From Vanessa cardui (taxonomy: Eukaryota; Arthropoda; Insecta; Lepidoptera; Nymphalidae), in assembly GCF_905220365.1 (NCBI RefSeq), contig NC_061143.1, forward strand, positions 8,928,001-8,992,000: a DNA stretch of 64,000 nucleotides, given 5' to 3'. Made by a program: the position numbers and the translations under genes. Under the pieces are notes generated by a model. The model did not search any database and had not been told where the DNA came from. It saw only the letters and a program-made list of their open reading frames with translations. This document shows, in pieces, positions 42,361 through 53,890 of this stretch; positions within the stretch are counted from its first letter, which is position 1; each line of letters starts with the position of its first letter.

Positions 42361-44511
42361 TGATGATTGATGATGTTATAAATAGCTGAAAAATTGATTA
42401 AATCAAAATTATACTATTCTTTATTCGTATAAGACCATAGAAGTATAACATACACATTATATACAACCCACATGTTTCGGGCTTGAATTGAAATGTAAAG
42501 GTCTCGCTTCGGAAAGTAAGAAAAATATAATTATTATTAGAATCTGTTGATTTGTTGTACGAATCTGTAAGAGTTAAATTTTTGACAAATAACAGGATTC
42601 AGAATAATCAAAACAAAAAGAAAGAATATTTCTGAAATGTGTACAACCTTTTAAATTGGAAGTTGAAGTTTTACTTCACACTACACTTTAAGAAGTTTAC
42701 CTTCTTGATGTCAACTTCCAATTCCTCAAATCAAGAAATTCCATTTTCAAAATTTTAAAAATAAATGATACCTTTATTATCTGTGCTATTATCGAAAATA
42801 TGGGATCACAATTTATCGAATTCTGTTTTCATTTCTGAATCGATGATAACGTTCATAATAATTAGCTTCATGAATATTTTATGAGTTACATTACATAAGT
42901 GGAAATGAACGAAACATCTATGCAAATATAAAAACGCAATAACTCGTAACGACAGTTTGAAGCACTCGGCTTCCGACGCACATCATTTGGTAGAGTATTG
43001 TTTAAATTTACCGCCGAGCAAGTCCCGGTCTCACCTTCGGCTCTATTAGAGATCCGCAGGAGTATTTACAAAACCAAACAAGAATATAAAAAAATATTGA
43101 CACAGCTTCATGCTGTATGTATGTTAATCTCAATCTATATGTAGTTGATTTAATTAATTAACCTACTAGAATGTTATGTATATTTTGGTAGCCACAAGCA
43201 AATTTTAATTTGATTCGTGAATGGTCGAAAGAAGTCGATGACGCAATGAACGACCAATCAGCGTTCAGTATTAAGTCAAATTAGCGAATCATAAAAAAAA
43301 TGAAAATAGTTTTATTTCAAATTAACTTTTTTACATTGAATGAACCATATCAAACTTTATGACATTTCCATCTTGTCGGATTTTCGTCTTGGCTCAAGAG
43401 GGTTGTCTTATGATCGCCTTATTGTCTATGGCACTCTAACCGTAGTTTTTATTATCTGAGGGGACATTTTAAATTTCGAACTTAAGGGTTGCTTACAAGG
43501 GGCGATGTTCTGTTTTCCGGTTAATATAGGTTGAAGTTATTTTTTAAAAGAATTTATGTTACATCTGTTTGTGAATGGTTTTTTTAATGTAAACATTTTT
43601 TAGCTACTTTATTAATCAGTATTTTTTTTTATTTTCTTTTTATTTTAACAATAGATATAGCATAAATAATTGTTTAATTCATCATATAATAAAGATTGCA
43701 AATTTAATGAAAATTTACTCAGTTATTTTAATGACATTTATTATTAAATTTAAATATTAAATTTTGTTTAAATCAAGATAAGGAAGAATCATTAATACTA
43801 GTAGTAGTAGTAATTTCAAGAACTGAATTTGTACAAATCATAATTGCAGCTTCGTAATGAGAGAACACTGGGAGATAGTCACAATCTACAAAAACCAATG
43901 AGACTTACTTTGATGAACTCAATATAATTGTTATTACTAGAATGAAGGGTCGTTGTATAGAATTCTAGGATATTAATAAGCACATTTTATTTTATCTTTT
44001 TTCTCATAATATCACTAAACTTAAAATATTTTATTTATGATCTTTGAAGTATATTCGGTGACTTTGCTTGTGATAATTTCTCCATAAACTTTAATGGTGA
44101 AGATATCATGATCCCAAATAAAAGATTTACTGCATCAATGCTGAAATGTACTCTCTGTGTTTAAGAATAGGGTTCACTATCGCCTAACCTAAATGGTAAG
44201 ATTTTAATGAATGTTGCCCAACTGTTGGGTGTACAGGAAGCGGTAGTCGATTCGATTCCTGACCTGAATGTCTGATTTGATTAATGTCTTCGTCAGTGTC
44301 GTCATACATCGCCACCATAGATGGTCGGAATTACAAGTGACTCTCACATAATATTTTGTACATTACTAGCTGTCACATGTGGATCTACTCGTTTTGAATA
44401 TAAAACAGTTAATAACTTATACGCTTAATATTAAAATTAACATATATAAAGCCTTAAGCTGCGTCTCCATAAGATAAGTGACTGGTCTCTTTAAGTTTTG
44501 TTAAGAAAAAT
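42361..44511. other. Long non-coding stretch
   Basis: No gene recognised. Features: an imperfect hairpin with 13-bp arms (42654-42666 and 42711-42723), a GC-richer island at 42945-43060, and a possible tRNA-derived relic at 44240-44360 ('tcgattcgattcctgacc'). The rest is AT-rich. Confidence 0.35.
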
Positions 44512-44545
44512 TAGTATGGCCTTTGCTTAAGTCCGTCTGGGTAGG
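44512..44545 (+). repeat. SINE-B, 5' piece of a copy split by another SINE-B
   Basis: 'agtatggcctttgcttaag' followed by 'tccgtctgggtaggta' is the SINE-B start. The copy is interrupted at 'ggtaggta' and appears to resume at about 44757. Confidence 0.6.
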
Positions 44546-44716
44546 TATTTTTTTTATGGTATAGGTTGGCGGACGAGCACATGGACCAACTGATGGTAAG
44601 TGGTCATCATCAACCATAGACAATGACGCTGTAAGAAATATTAACTATTCCTTACATCGTCAATGTGCCACCAACCTTAGGAACTAAGATGTTGTGTCCC
44701 TTGTGCCTGTAGTTAC
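44546..44716 (-). repeat. SINE-B 3' half inserted in reverse into another SINE-B
   Basis: It starts at 'ttttttatggtataggttgg' and continues 'gtggtcatcatcaaccatag', 'cattgacgatgtaagg' (as complement), 'caaccttaggaactaag' and 'cctgtagttacactg'. The 5' half is missing, as in a 5'-truncated insertion. Confidence 0.75.
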
Positions 44717-44756
44717 ACTGTATTTAATATATAGTCAACAGATATTTTTCCGCCTA

Positions 44757-44906
44757 ACAGCATTTTGTGTTCCAGTTTCATAAATGAGTCAGCATAACTA
44801 AAGGAACAAGGTACATAACACCTTCGTTTTCAAAATTATATTTCTTACAGTGCTATTGTAATGGATGATGCGACCACTTACCATTAGGTGGCCCATATCA
44901 TATAAA
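44757..44906 (+). repeat. SINE-B, 3' piece of the split copy
   Basis: 'taacagcattttgtgttcc', 'aaaggaacaaggtacataac', 'cttacagtgctattg', 'gcgaccacttaccattagg' and 'catatcatataaaaa' continue the plus-strand copy begun at 44512. Confidence 0.65.
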
Positions 44907-45593
44907 AATCTTTACATAGCACAGTTACAATAAAATTACAAGAGTATTATAGAATTATAAATACATGTGAAATATTTTATTTGTGACTAGACCAGTAATT
45001 CGCATATTGGAAACGCATCTTACTGTTACAAAAATATCAAAAATTCTGTTAGAGTTTTGGGTACTGTACGATGTGCGTAGGACCACGGTGTAGGAAAGAT
45101 TATTTGCATTTTTGTGTATATTGTTCAGAATACTTTAATAAAGCATTAATTTATGATTCTTTTTAATTTTCAAAGTTATACAGATTAAAATTAGAGCATT
45201 TGAGCAAATAATTAAAGAGTATTAATTCTTTAGGTTTACCTAAAAGCGACGTCTTATGTGGTAGGATGTGCATGGACAAAATACCATGCATAATTATAAA
45301 TAACAATAATCAAGTAGACATCAATTACAATATCATCTGATATTAAATTATCTTTAATAAAACAATTTCAGTTATTCAATTCACGTAAGAGTATGACATT
45401 TTGTCATACCTAATGCCACCGTGTTTATTTCTGGAAATTTCCATTATGTATAAGAGATCGTAACAATTATGTTTTTGTATGTTGTTGTATGATGGCACCC
45501 AGAGCTTGGCAGCGGATTTGATAATTTGGTGACTCATCTCCATTCGCTTGTCCGTATATAGACAGAGTAGGCTTTTTGGGGCTGCTGCAGTTT
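44907..45593. other. AT-rich spacer
   Basis: Nothing recognised. Confidence 0.35.
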
Positions 45594-45981
45594 ACTTGGT
45601 GGTAGGGCTTTGTGCAAGCCTGCCTGGGTACCTACCCACTCATCAGATATTCTACCGCTAAACAATAGTACGCAGTATTGTTGTGTTCCGGTTTGAAGTG
45701 TAACAACAGGCACAAGGGACATAGCATCTTAGTTCCCAAGGTTGGTGGCGCATTGACGATGTAAGGAATACTTATTATTTCTTACAGCTTCATTGTCTTT
45801 GGGTGATGGTAACCACTTACCATCAGATGACTCATGTGCACGTACGTATAGCTATTCCATAAAAAGCGGCTCTGGAGCGCCATTATCATCTTTGTCTCTT
45901 AATATAGGATTTGTGATGGTGACCACTTACAATCAGGTGGCCCATATGCTCGTCCCCCAACCCATTCCATATAAAAAAGTC
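45594..45981 (+). repeat. SINE-B with an extra 3' segment and a second tail
   Basis: Standard SINE-B from 'acttggtggtagggctttgt' to 'gctattccataaaaag', then an additional block, 'cggctctggagcgccatt' to 'cttaatataggatttgt' (45866-45914), then a second SINE-B end ('gatggtgaccacttacaatc' to 'attccatataaaaaa'). The additional block is also present after the copy at 61308. Confidence 0.85.
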
Positions 45982-46879
45982 TGTTAAGGTAGTTGACGCT
46001 CTTGGAAATGCTTTTACTGGTAGCTTGGTTTTATAGTGTGGTGGAATCCAATCTATAACATTTTCAGTAGGGTATTTAAATAATTTGTATTGAATTATTC
46101 GATTTCTAATATAATTATTTTGAGAAGCATTTAATTTATTAACATATATTAAAGTGTTGCCATACTTTAAACATAACTTCGAATTAACAGGATAACGTGA
46201 TTTAAATAATTAAAGAACGTAGGATTGAGTGTTTGAAGTGTTAATTATGAAAGAGAAAAATATTCGTCACAAAGCAGTCAACTCCCCGAGGCGGCGTTGC
46301 CTTAAACTTATAATCTTCAGACAGACAAAATTTACGAAGTAAATATGTAAATTTTGATACGGGGAAAGATGAAACCCCAAGGAAAGGCTAAGTAAGGTGC
46401 GAACTCTTTGAAGAAAAATCACGATGAATTTTTTAAAAGATTTCCCGCGGTTTCTTTTTTTAATGTTTATTTATGTTCTGTGGCGGGGCCTGTATTAATG
46501 GCTGCTGTGCGATTTGTACCTTGTTATTCATACAGTTGTAATGGATTTTGAAAATGTGATTTGTTTGTTTAGAATAATTTTATAGGCATATATTTTTTTT
46601 AGTTTCATTTGAAGTGTACAAGAAACAGATTGCAATTTTAATAATTATATTTATTTATAAAATTGAAATACAAAGTAATAATGAAATGAATATTTTTGAA
46701 AGAAACAAATATAGTATAGAAACTATAAGTAAATTTACTTATACAAGAAGTTCATATTCATTTTTAACTCGGCTTATTTATAAATGAATATATTTCATGT
46801 CCAAAAACATTGATAAATAATGCATATTACTCAAGATTACATTAAATTCTGTAGGTAAAATGGTAGAAAATAATAACTA
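45982..46879. other. AT-rich spacer
   Basis: No gene recognised. A GC-richer bit ('ccccgaggcggcgttgcc') lies near 46282. Confidence 0.35.
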
Positions 46880-47020
46880 CTAAGTTATTGCCGATTCTTC
46901 GCGGTCTGCTTTTCAAACCGGTGGTAGCTTAACTTTTGATTCAGTAGTTTAACATTACGATTGAATAATTGTTTTCAGAATTAATTTGAATAAAGAACAT
47001 CTTGATTGTGATTTTAGAAT
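46880..47020 (+). mobile_element. LINE 3' stub, diverged
   Basis: 'ctaagttattgccgattc', 'aaaccggtggtagctta', 'acattacgattgaataattg' and tail 'tcttgattgtgatttt' match the LINE 3' UTR order with heavy divergence. Confidence 0.6.
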
Positions 47021-48529
47021 AACATATATTTGTGTTAGTGGAATTATGTAGTGAAGTAAGTACATCATTTTGTTTTCTTGTAACCTTATTTTTTTTCTGT
47101 CATAAATGAATATTACAATAAAAATATTCATAGGTTGTATTACACAAATCTCTGTCCATCAGACTATGAGACGCGGTATCACCAGCATCTGACATGAGAA
47201 ATGACTCTTGTATCCTGTAACCATTACAATATGACCTCCGCGTTCGAAACAAAATGTTATGAAGGGAAGTGAATCATTTTTGTATGAGGTTCAAGTATAA
47301 CTGGTTCCATTGTATCCGTCTTAAAACGGGGGACATTGACAAACGCTTGCACAGCCGCTCTTAATATAAAGAGTTTTATGTGTAATAACATTATCCGACC
47401 CCTGTTGTAAAAAATGAGCAACTATTTTACTAATTAAACTTTGAGGTACAGTGCGTAACATTTTTTTAATAAAAGTACATACATTGGTTTATATTTTGCT
47501 GATACGAAATGGAATGCGGGATTAACATGCATGTGCGAAGCCGTCTCGTAATATCATTGACTAGGTCTATTATACGCCGCTTTATAGCCATTTTCACGGG
47601 AACGTATGCGGTCACTGCGCGCCTTATGCATACTTTATTGACTGCGATAAAATAAATAGTCTGTTTAATAAGCTGGGCATGTATCGCTACTGGCCGAGCA
47701 CTCAGTATGGCCGGCGTGTTCTATTTCTGAAATGTGCACTAACGGTCCACGCGCGTGATCGTGGTACAATTTGAATTTTGACGTTCGGAGAAATTCGGCC
47801 ATCGGTATCGTCCAATCGCAACATAGTATATAGAATTTGCATCGTTTCTCTTTTTAAAAATTTAAATTAAATAGCTTTTGACGCAATTTCAGGCGTCAGT
47901 GACGGTCAGTGTGACACATAATTTTTTTTATTTCGGTGTGTTGCGATAAACCGCCACTAGATGTCGCTACGGTCTAGTTACATCGCGCTATCGTTTGGTT
48001 CGCGTCGTTTGTATAAGACATTCATACTCAGTGGAAAAAATTAACTTTGCGCAGAGGCAATATCGTAACCAATGAGGTTAATCCGAGGTGCGATTATTGC
48101 TAGTTGAAAACTTTACCAATACCCCGCCGTGTGGTCGTGAAATACCGACCGCTATGGCAATTTTTGAACGGCCGTTAAGGCCTAATAATACATTTAAATT
48201 TACTAAACTATCTAACCTTATGTAGTATGCAGAATTAGTAGTCGCCTGCGACTTTGCTCGCTTTTTATGGGTTGCTTCTGGATGTAATGTGTTGAACCGA
48301 CTTCAAACAAAACACTATTTTAAAACCAATATATGTCTATAAAGTAATAAAATAATTGCGTATTCAACATATTATTTAGAGTCCTCAATAAAATGAAATG
48401 AAAAAAATTAGACTACTTAAAAGTCGATTTACGATTATATAACGTAGTCATAGTTATTATTATATTTCGAGCCGGCGAACAAACATAAAAAATTAACTTC
48501 GAATTGAGAACACTTCTTTTTTGAAGTCG
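47021..48529. other. Non-coding stretch with the largest GC-richer island
   Basis: 47500-48185 is the longest GC-richer, apparently repeat-free block, with no sustained ORF. It contains 'cgcgccttatgcatac', 'ggccgagcactcagtatgg' and a block at 47955-48000 shared with 8230-8275. It is a good candidate for a conserved regulatory region or an alternative promoter. 48186-48529 is AT-rich. Confidence 0.4.
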
Positions 48530-48640
48530 GTTAAAAAAGTAGCTCAAGTCTCTTCTTGGAGTTCAAGTTTACTTCGTACCAAATATTAAATTCGGTTCAG
48601 CGGTTTGTTCGTGAAAGACAGACATAGTTATTTTCACATT
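48530..48640 (+). repeat. Family G repeat fragment
   Basis: 'ggagttcaagtttacttcg', 'aaattcggttcagcggttt' and 'gttcgtgaaagacagacata' match the copies at 10578 and 21958. Confidence 0.6.
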
Positions 48641-50487
48641 TTAAATATATTAATATTTAAAATGTGTAGTCTAGAATCTACTACTATTATAAAAATAGAC
48701 TACGTACTATGAATGTAATGTTTTGTGACCGCCCAATAAAAATAAGTGATTATTGCGCAGGAATTTGATAAATACATGAAAATTCAGACTTAATTTTGAG
48801 TATGGTCTGTGTAAGGATATTTTGTCACTAAACAAATGGCTTTATATTCTATTCGGGGCACGGACAACACACGACCTTTCAATTCGATCTGATATAAAAT
48901 GGCATAACCGTGTTTTATTAATATTTTATAGGGAAATTTATTACAATAGAAATAAAATACAATTTTATTTCCAATTTTAAATGTTGTAATGTTTTTTTTT
49001 TATACTTAAATCAATTTTGATATTAATAAAATAACAGGCTTATTAAAAATAAATACTTGTTAGTTTATTAAAAACAAAACGAAATAAATTTTCTCGAAAG
49101 TGAAAAAGCCTTTAAGGTATGTTATTTTATTCCAAATGAATACAGAACGTTTTCTGTCCCTAGAATTTCCGAATCCATCCGTAATAGACTTATCTCTCTT
49201 CACCCGAGAGCCAGCGTTAGGGTTAGATGAAAAACGATCGGACAAAAATTAAGTCTCGCTGTGAAAAATGGTCTTCTTGCTGGGCAGTGTTTACTTCTAC
49301 CCTAATAGTGTTAAAAGTCACGTTCGGATACTACCTACTGTTTTATTAAACAATCTAAAATTGTATTCCATTTTTAAAAATACTACACAAATTTATTCGA
49401 AATTCGAACGAATTAATAAAACCTCTTTAAAAAGTCTGTTTTTTATTACGAGATTATTATTTTTCATTGAATTATGACTTTTGTAAAATAGTTCATTCAA
49501 TAAATCGGCACAATATTCTAAAATTTCACTATGAATACTAAAATTATATTACATACGCATATTACTTTTATTTTTAATTTTAATATTTTTAAATAAAATT
49601 AACAGCAATAAGTGATGGGTATAGATTCCAATGAAATATTACTATTTATGGTGAAATGTTATCGTGATTCCGCGTTATGGAATTTTTGTGTCATTTCCCA
49701 CCATGTCAGACCGTTTGTATGACGTACATTTCGTCCCTTAGACATAAATTGCCAAAAAAAAATTGGAATACGTCCAAAGATTCAGAAATTTAATACATTG
49801 ATATTATCTGCGGCAATTTGCAGATAATATATGACTTAATCGAAACCACTGTTCCTTTTTTGAAAAGGCAACCTCAGTTTTATTGCTACAAAAAAAAGTA
49901 TAAATCATAGACCAAACGGGTGTTTTTGGTTTATGGCCAATTTGTTATTGTTTTTTCTCCGTGAATAACTGACACTATTTTGACATTCTGTGTGTAATGT
50001 TTATTTATTATCCGTTATAATTATTTACGAGGAATAATGATTTACGAATACGTTTTAAATGTAATAATGTTTTGTTCCACGTATAGGGGTAAGTGGGTAA
50101 TCAAATAAAAGCAATAGTCAATTTTATCATTCTATTACCATAAATATTTTTATTTTTCTTATAAATAATAAAATAAAATGAGATATTTTGTAAAAATAGC
50201 AATTAAATAATTTTATCTCAATTATTAATAATTCTATAAAATATTTTATTTGAAGATCTTGTAAATTAAAATTCATAAGTAAAAAGTCGCTTTCTACCTT
50301 TCCCTATCTTTGTAAACTTCACTGAAACCACCCAACGGATTTAATATGTTTTTCATCAATAGACCGAACGATAAACGAAAGCTTTGTACATTTATACTTT
50401 GTAAATAAATGTGTTATATAAAATTTCTGAAAATTGTTTCACCCAGATCTGTTTTTGTAATGTTAAAAGAGATCTATTAAAACAATG
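48641..50487. other. AT-rich non-coding stretch
   Basis: No gene recognised. An 11-bp inverted repeat (49801-49811 with 49820-49830, atattatctgc) is present. Short frames at 49060-49477 carry no motif. Confidence 0.4.
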
Positions 50488-50740
50488 ATGACGACCTTCG
50501 TGGTCGAGTGGTGTGTACACCGGTTTCCATGGTTACGCCACTCCGAGGTCCCGGGTTCAATTCCTAGCCGACTCAATGTAGATTTTATCATTAGTTTTCT
50601 ATGTTGTCTTGTGTATGGGTGTTTGTGGTGCCGTCGTTACTTCTGATTTTCCATAACACATGTGCTTTAGCTTACATTGGGATCAGAGTAATGTATGTGA
50701 TGTTGTCTCATATTTATTTATATTTATTTATTTTTAAAGT
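50488..50740 (+). repeat. SINE-I, tRNA-headed SINE, full length
   Basis: Head 'gacgaccttcgtggtcgag', B-box 'gggttcaattcc', body 'gtttgtggtgccgtcgtta', 'cttctgattttccataac' and 'cattgggatcagagtaatg', and tail of ATTT units. Strong end-to-end match with the copy at 33951. Confidence 0.87.
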
Positions 50741-51957
50741 GTGTTAACAATTGTTGGTCTAAGACTTGAAAGTTCGCGAACGCATATCGTTCCTAAGATC
50801 GTCTACCCTTAGAAGTAAACTCAAAATACTTATTTTTATTTACTACAAACAAACTACAAGTTAATTGCGTAGTCTTTTAAGAAAACGAAGATTTTTTTAA
50901 ATAAAACTGAATTGTACCCCATGACATTCAAATAATTCGAGATTTTAGGATACTGACCAAATTATTTGAACAAGCATTTCATTGTATAATGTTGTTTTTT
51001 GTTAATAAACATTTTTACATTTTAATTTTTTTTTTCATAGAATATTAACTCTATGATATGGAAAATCATTACTATATTTTTAGGAAGTTTCAACGATCTG
51101 TGCCTAATATTTAATAATTCATAGTTATTTTCTTTTAAATTAGCTACTATTGCAATTAATCCCCTACCTCTTCAACACTAGAAGGTCGTTAACGTTTATC
51201 ACTAAATTTTTAAGCCTTCTATAATTTATAAAAAAATTAATATTTATATAATCAATTACAAGCAGCTAAAATACACTTATAATAATTATTGACGGTAAAA
51301 TATTTTTGACAAAAGACAAAAATCCAACGCAAAATTGTCTTGTAACCATAATAATATATACATCACAAACCTGTCGTTATACCTCAGGATAGGACACTTC
51401 GGCTTAGAGAACGGACAAATTAAATATACCACAACCACGTGCGGGGTGTTTAAGAGCGTGTCGACAAGAAAGCAAGCGAACACACACAGTCACACACACA
51501 TCCAACAAACCTTCTGTACTAGGAAACTGCGTAAATGATCTCCATCATAGATAGTCATCAGAGATTTTTCTTTGAAGTAGGAGCAAAGTTTTGGGTTAAA
51601 ATTGAATATTAATAGCGAAATTATAACTCGGTCCGTCCGTTTTTCGGATTTTTATTACTTTATTAGTCTCCTGTTCCCTTTAATGTGATAAAAACAAATC
51701 GTCGACATTTATACGTTCCGGGAAGGGGCTGGTGTCAAAAAACAGTAGCATTTTTATAGCTTAATCGCGTGTGTTTGTTTTATGTAATTTATTTATATTA
51801 GCACTAGTTTTTTGTCGAGTGTATTAAAGTTTTTTGTTCGATTTCGTAGAGATTTCCGAGAGCCGTCGAAAAGAAATTTTTGTCTTCTTATATATATTGT
51901 AATATTTTTTTAACAATGTAACCATTAATTTAAATAATAAAAAACCGTTAAGTTTTT
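50741..51957. other. AT-rich spacer
   Basis: No gene recognised. 51370-51540 has a modest GC rise and an 'acacac' run. The overlapping 65-67-codon frames on opposite strands there have no motif. Confidence 0.4.
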
Positions 51958-52090
51958 GAGGAAACCTTCATGTGTCTAATTTCATCGAAATTCTGCCACA
52001 TTTGCATTCCACAAATCGAATATGTTCCAAACCCTCTCTCTTTAGTGGGAGAGGCCTTAGCCCAGCTGTGGGAAACTCATAGTTTGTTAC
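51958..52090 (+). repeat. SINE-A, 5'-truncated
   Basis: 'gaggaaaccttcatgtgtc', 'tctgccacatttgcattcc' and 'gagaggccttagcccagc', ending 'tgggaaactcatag'. The 'cagcgtggtgg' block is deleted. Confidence 0.8.
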
Positions 52091-53200
52091 TGTTACTGTA
52101 CCAATGTTATAAATGGGACAGATTGTGATAATGAAAAGATTATTGTTAGTCTTTCAAGCAAAACTACCGAATGTATTTCAATGAAAAACTGAGTAAATTG
52201 CGCAAAAAAAAGAACCGATAAGCGTTATAAAAGTTTTAAAAAAAAACGCTATTGGGACTATTCGGGCGTGCATTGTATAGAGCTATATCAATTTATTATT
52301 AATAGGGGGTTCACTAATATTAATCTAATTGTGTCTTAGAGTTATACCGAATAAATTATTAATATCATAAAATTTTTGTATAAATTCAGATTTATATATA
52401 TAAAAATGACACTTACAGCCTTACCTGTCAATCACCGATTAAGACAAAACAAAAAATATAAAAGTTATCAACAACTAAATAAATAAGGTTGAGTTCTTAT
52501 ATGCCAACAATTTTCTTTATTAATAAATTGCTTCCGTTCGAACCCCGGAAAAGTCGCTAGTTATTTCATAATGAGGAAAATGACTGATAATTTTGTTATG
52601 AAACAAAGGTCAAGTTATGTCTTCGACTTATACATTAAAATTTGAACAATAAAGTAACTGCCAAGGACTTTTTTCGGCATGTTTGTTTATCTGACCATCC
52701 GTTTCGCAGCGAACGGTTTGTTTCATTGCTTGGCGCTTTTAGCAACTATATTCAGTCTTTGATGATTTTGTCTAAATTGTCAAATCTAAGAACGCGTCGA
52801 ACAATTGGTGGCACGCTTGGCCACTAAGTACACGAACTCTAGTAAAATAGTATGACGTTTGGTGTCACACACCAAGATAATATATTTGGTCCGTTTCTTT
52901 TAGCTCCAAGACTTGAGCAAAGGAACACTTATACATCACACCGTATATTGAATACTGTTTACACATTCCGATCAAAGAAAATATAAATATAAAGAAAAAG
53001 ATGCCTTCGATTTACGTATTACATGTAATTTGTTAATAGCTCCCCCATATGGTATACAACTTACATTTCAAACAATTAAACATAAATTTTTAAATGCTCT
53101 TTAATTTCACGTACAAAGTTTCAAAACAACATACATATTTACGAAATTCATAATAATATTTTATTATTATTCAAGCTTTTCAACCCATTATAATAGCGTT
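52091..53200. other. Non-coding stretch
   Basis: 52630-52830 is slightly GC-richer and unique-looking. The 61-codon frame there has no motif. No gene or repeat recognised. Confidence 0.35.
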
Positions 53201-53300
53201 GTCGTAAATTTTCACGATTATTACACATTGAAATGAAACTAGTTATAACGGATTTGAATCGCGTATATTAAAATCAAATCAGTTGTAACTAGTTTTATTT
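53201..53300 (+). mobile_element. Short foldback element flanked by 16-bp direct repeats
   Basis: The 16-base string ccattataatagcgtt occurs at 53185-53200 and again at 53301-53316, bracketing about 100 bp, as a target-site duplication would. Inside, arms 53230-53257 and 53274-53301 pair at about 25 of 28 positions. The left arm begins 'gaaatgaaactagttataac', which is the start of the family K repeat at 17611. So this is a small foldback made from a K-type terminus. Confidence 0.65.
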
Positions 53301-53316
53301 CCATTATAATAGCGTT

Positions 53317-53788
53317 AATTCGATGTTGAATGTTTATTTGTTTTACATGTATGTATGTGACCATACTTTGAAAAGGGAAATATACCTGACAAGTTGACAA
53401 CTTCAGGTACATATGATATCAGAACATATATGTACGTTCTGTTACACGTATTCACGGTAATTGTGATACGGATTATGATCTACATTGTGCGTAGGTTTGT
53501 GAATGAACTCAGATGAAGATATGCTTAATATTTTTTTATGTCGTCGTGATAAAAGTATGTAGGTGTTAGAATGTATGTGTGGGTTGGAACTGGATTAGGG
53601 AACTTTGAGGAGCTCTGATTTCTGATAAACAATAATTATTTTGACCCGTTTATATCCCAAAAAAATTCAAATTTTAATTTTGCACCAAAATTGATTAATA
53701 GAGATTTTAATATTTGACTGTAAGAGTTCAATTTACGAATAGGGGTTTTACAGTGGAACGAAAAACATCCTATAATCAGAAAAAAGGT
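53317..53788. other. AT-rich spacer
   Basis: Nothing recognised. Confidence 0.35.
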
Positions 53789-53890
53789 TAAGTTACATTT
53801 ATTGAGCAAACACGGCCAGTACATCTCGCAATTCAAGTGACCGTTGTTTTCACTGAATTCAGTAAAGCCTTCGACAGAGATCCTTCCTGC
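53789..53890 (+). pseudogene. Reverse transcriptase relic (motif A region)
   Basis: In one frame this reads QVTVVFTEFSKAFDRD, which matches the conserved RT motif A region of Jockey-type LINEs (typically a D/E-FSKAFDRV core) very closely. The similarity stops at about 53885, after which the sequence is AT-rich and Lys/Asn-coding. No other RT motif was found around it, so it is a broken fragment. It differs from the DLSKAFDCV of the LINE at 4148 and so comes from another family. Confidence 0.5.

Noticed and set aside
45534..45987. 62- and 64-codon frames on opposite strands
   Set aside because: Both are translations of a SINE-B copy.
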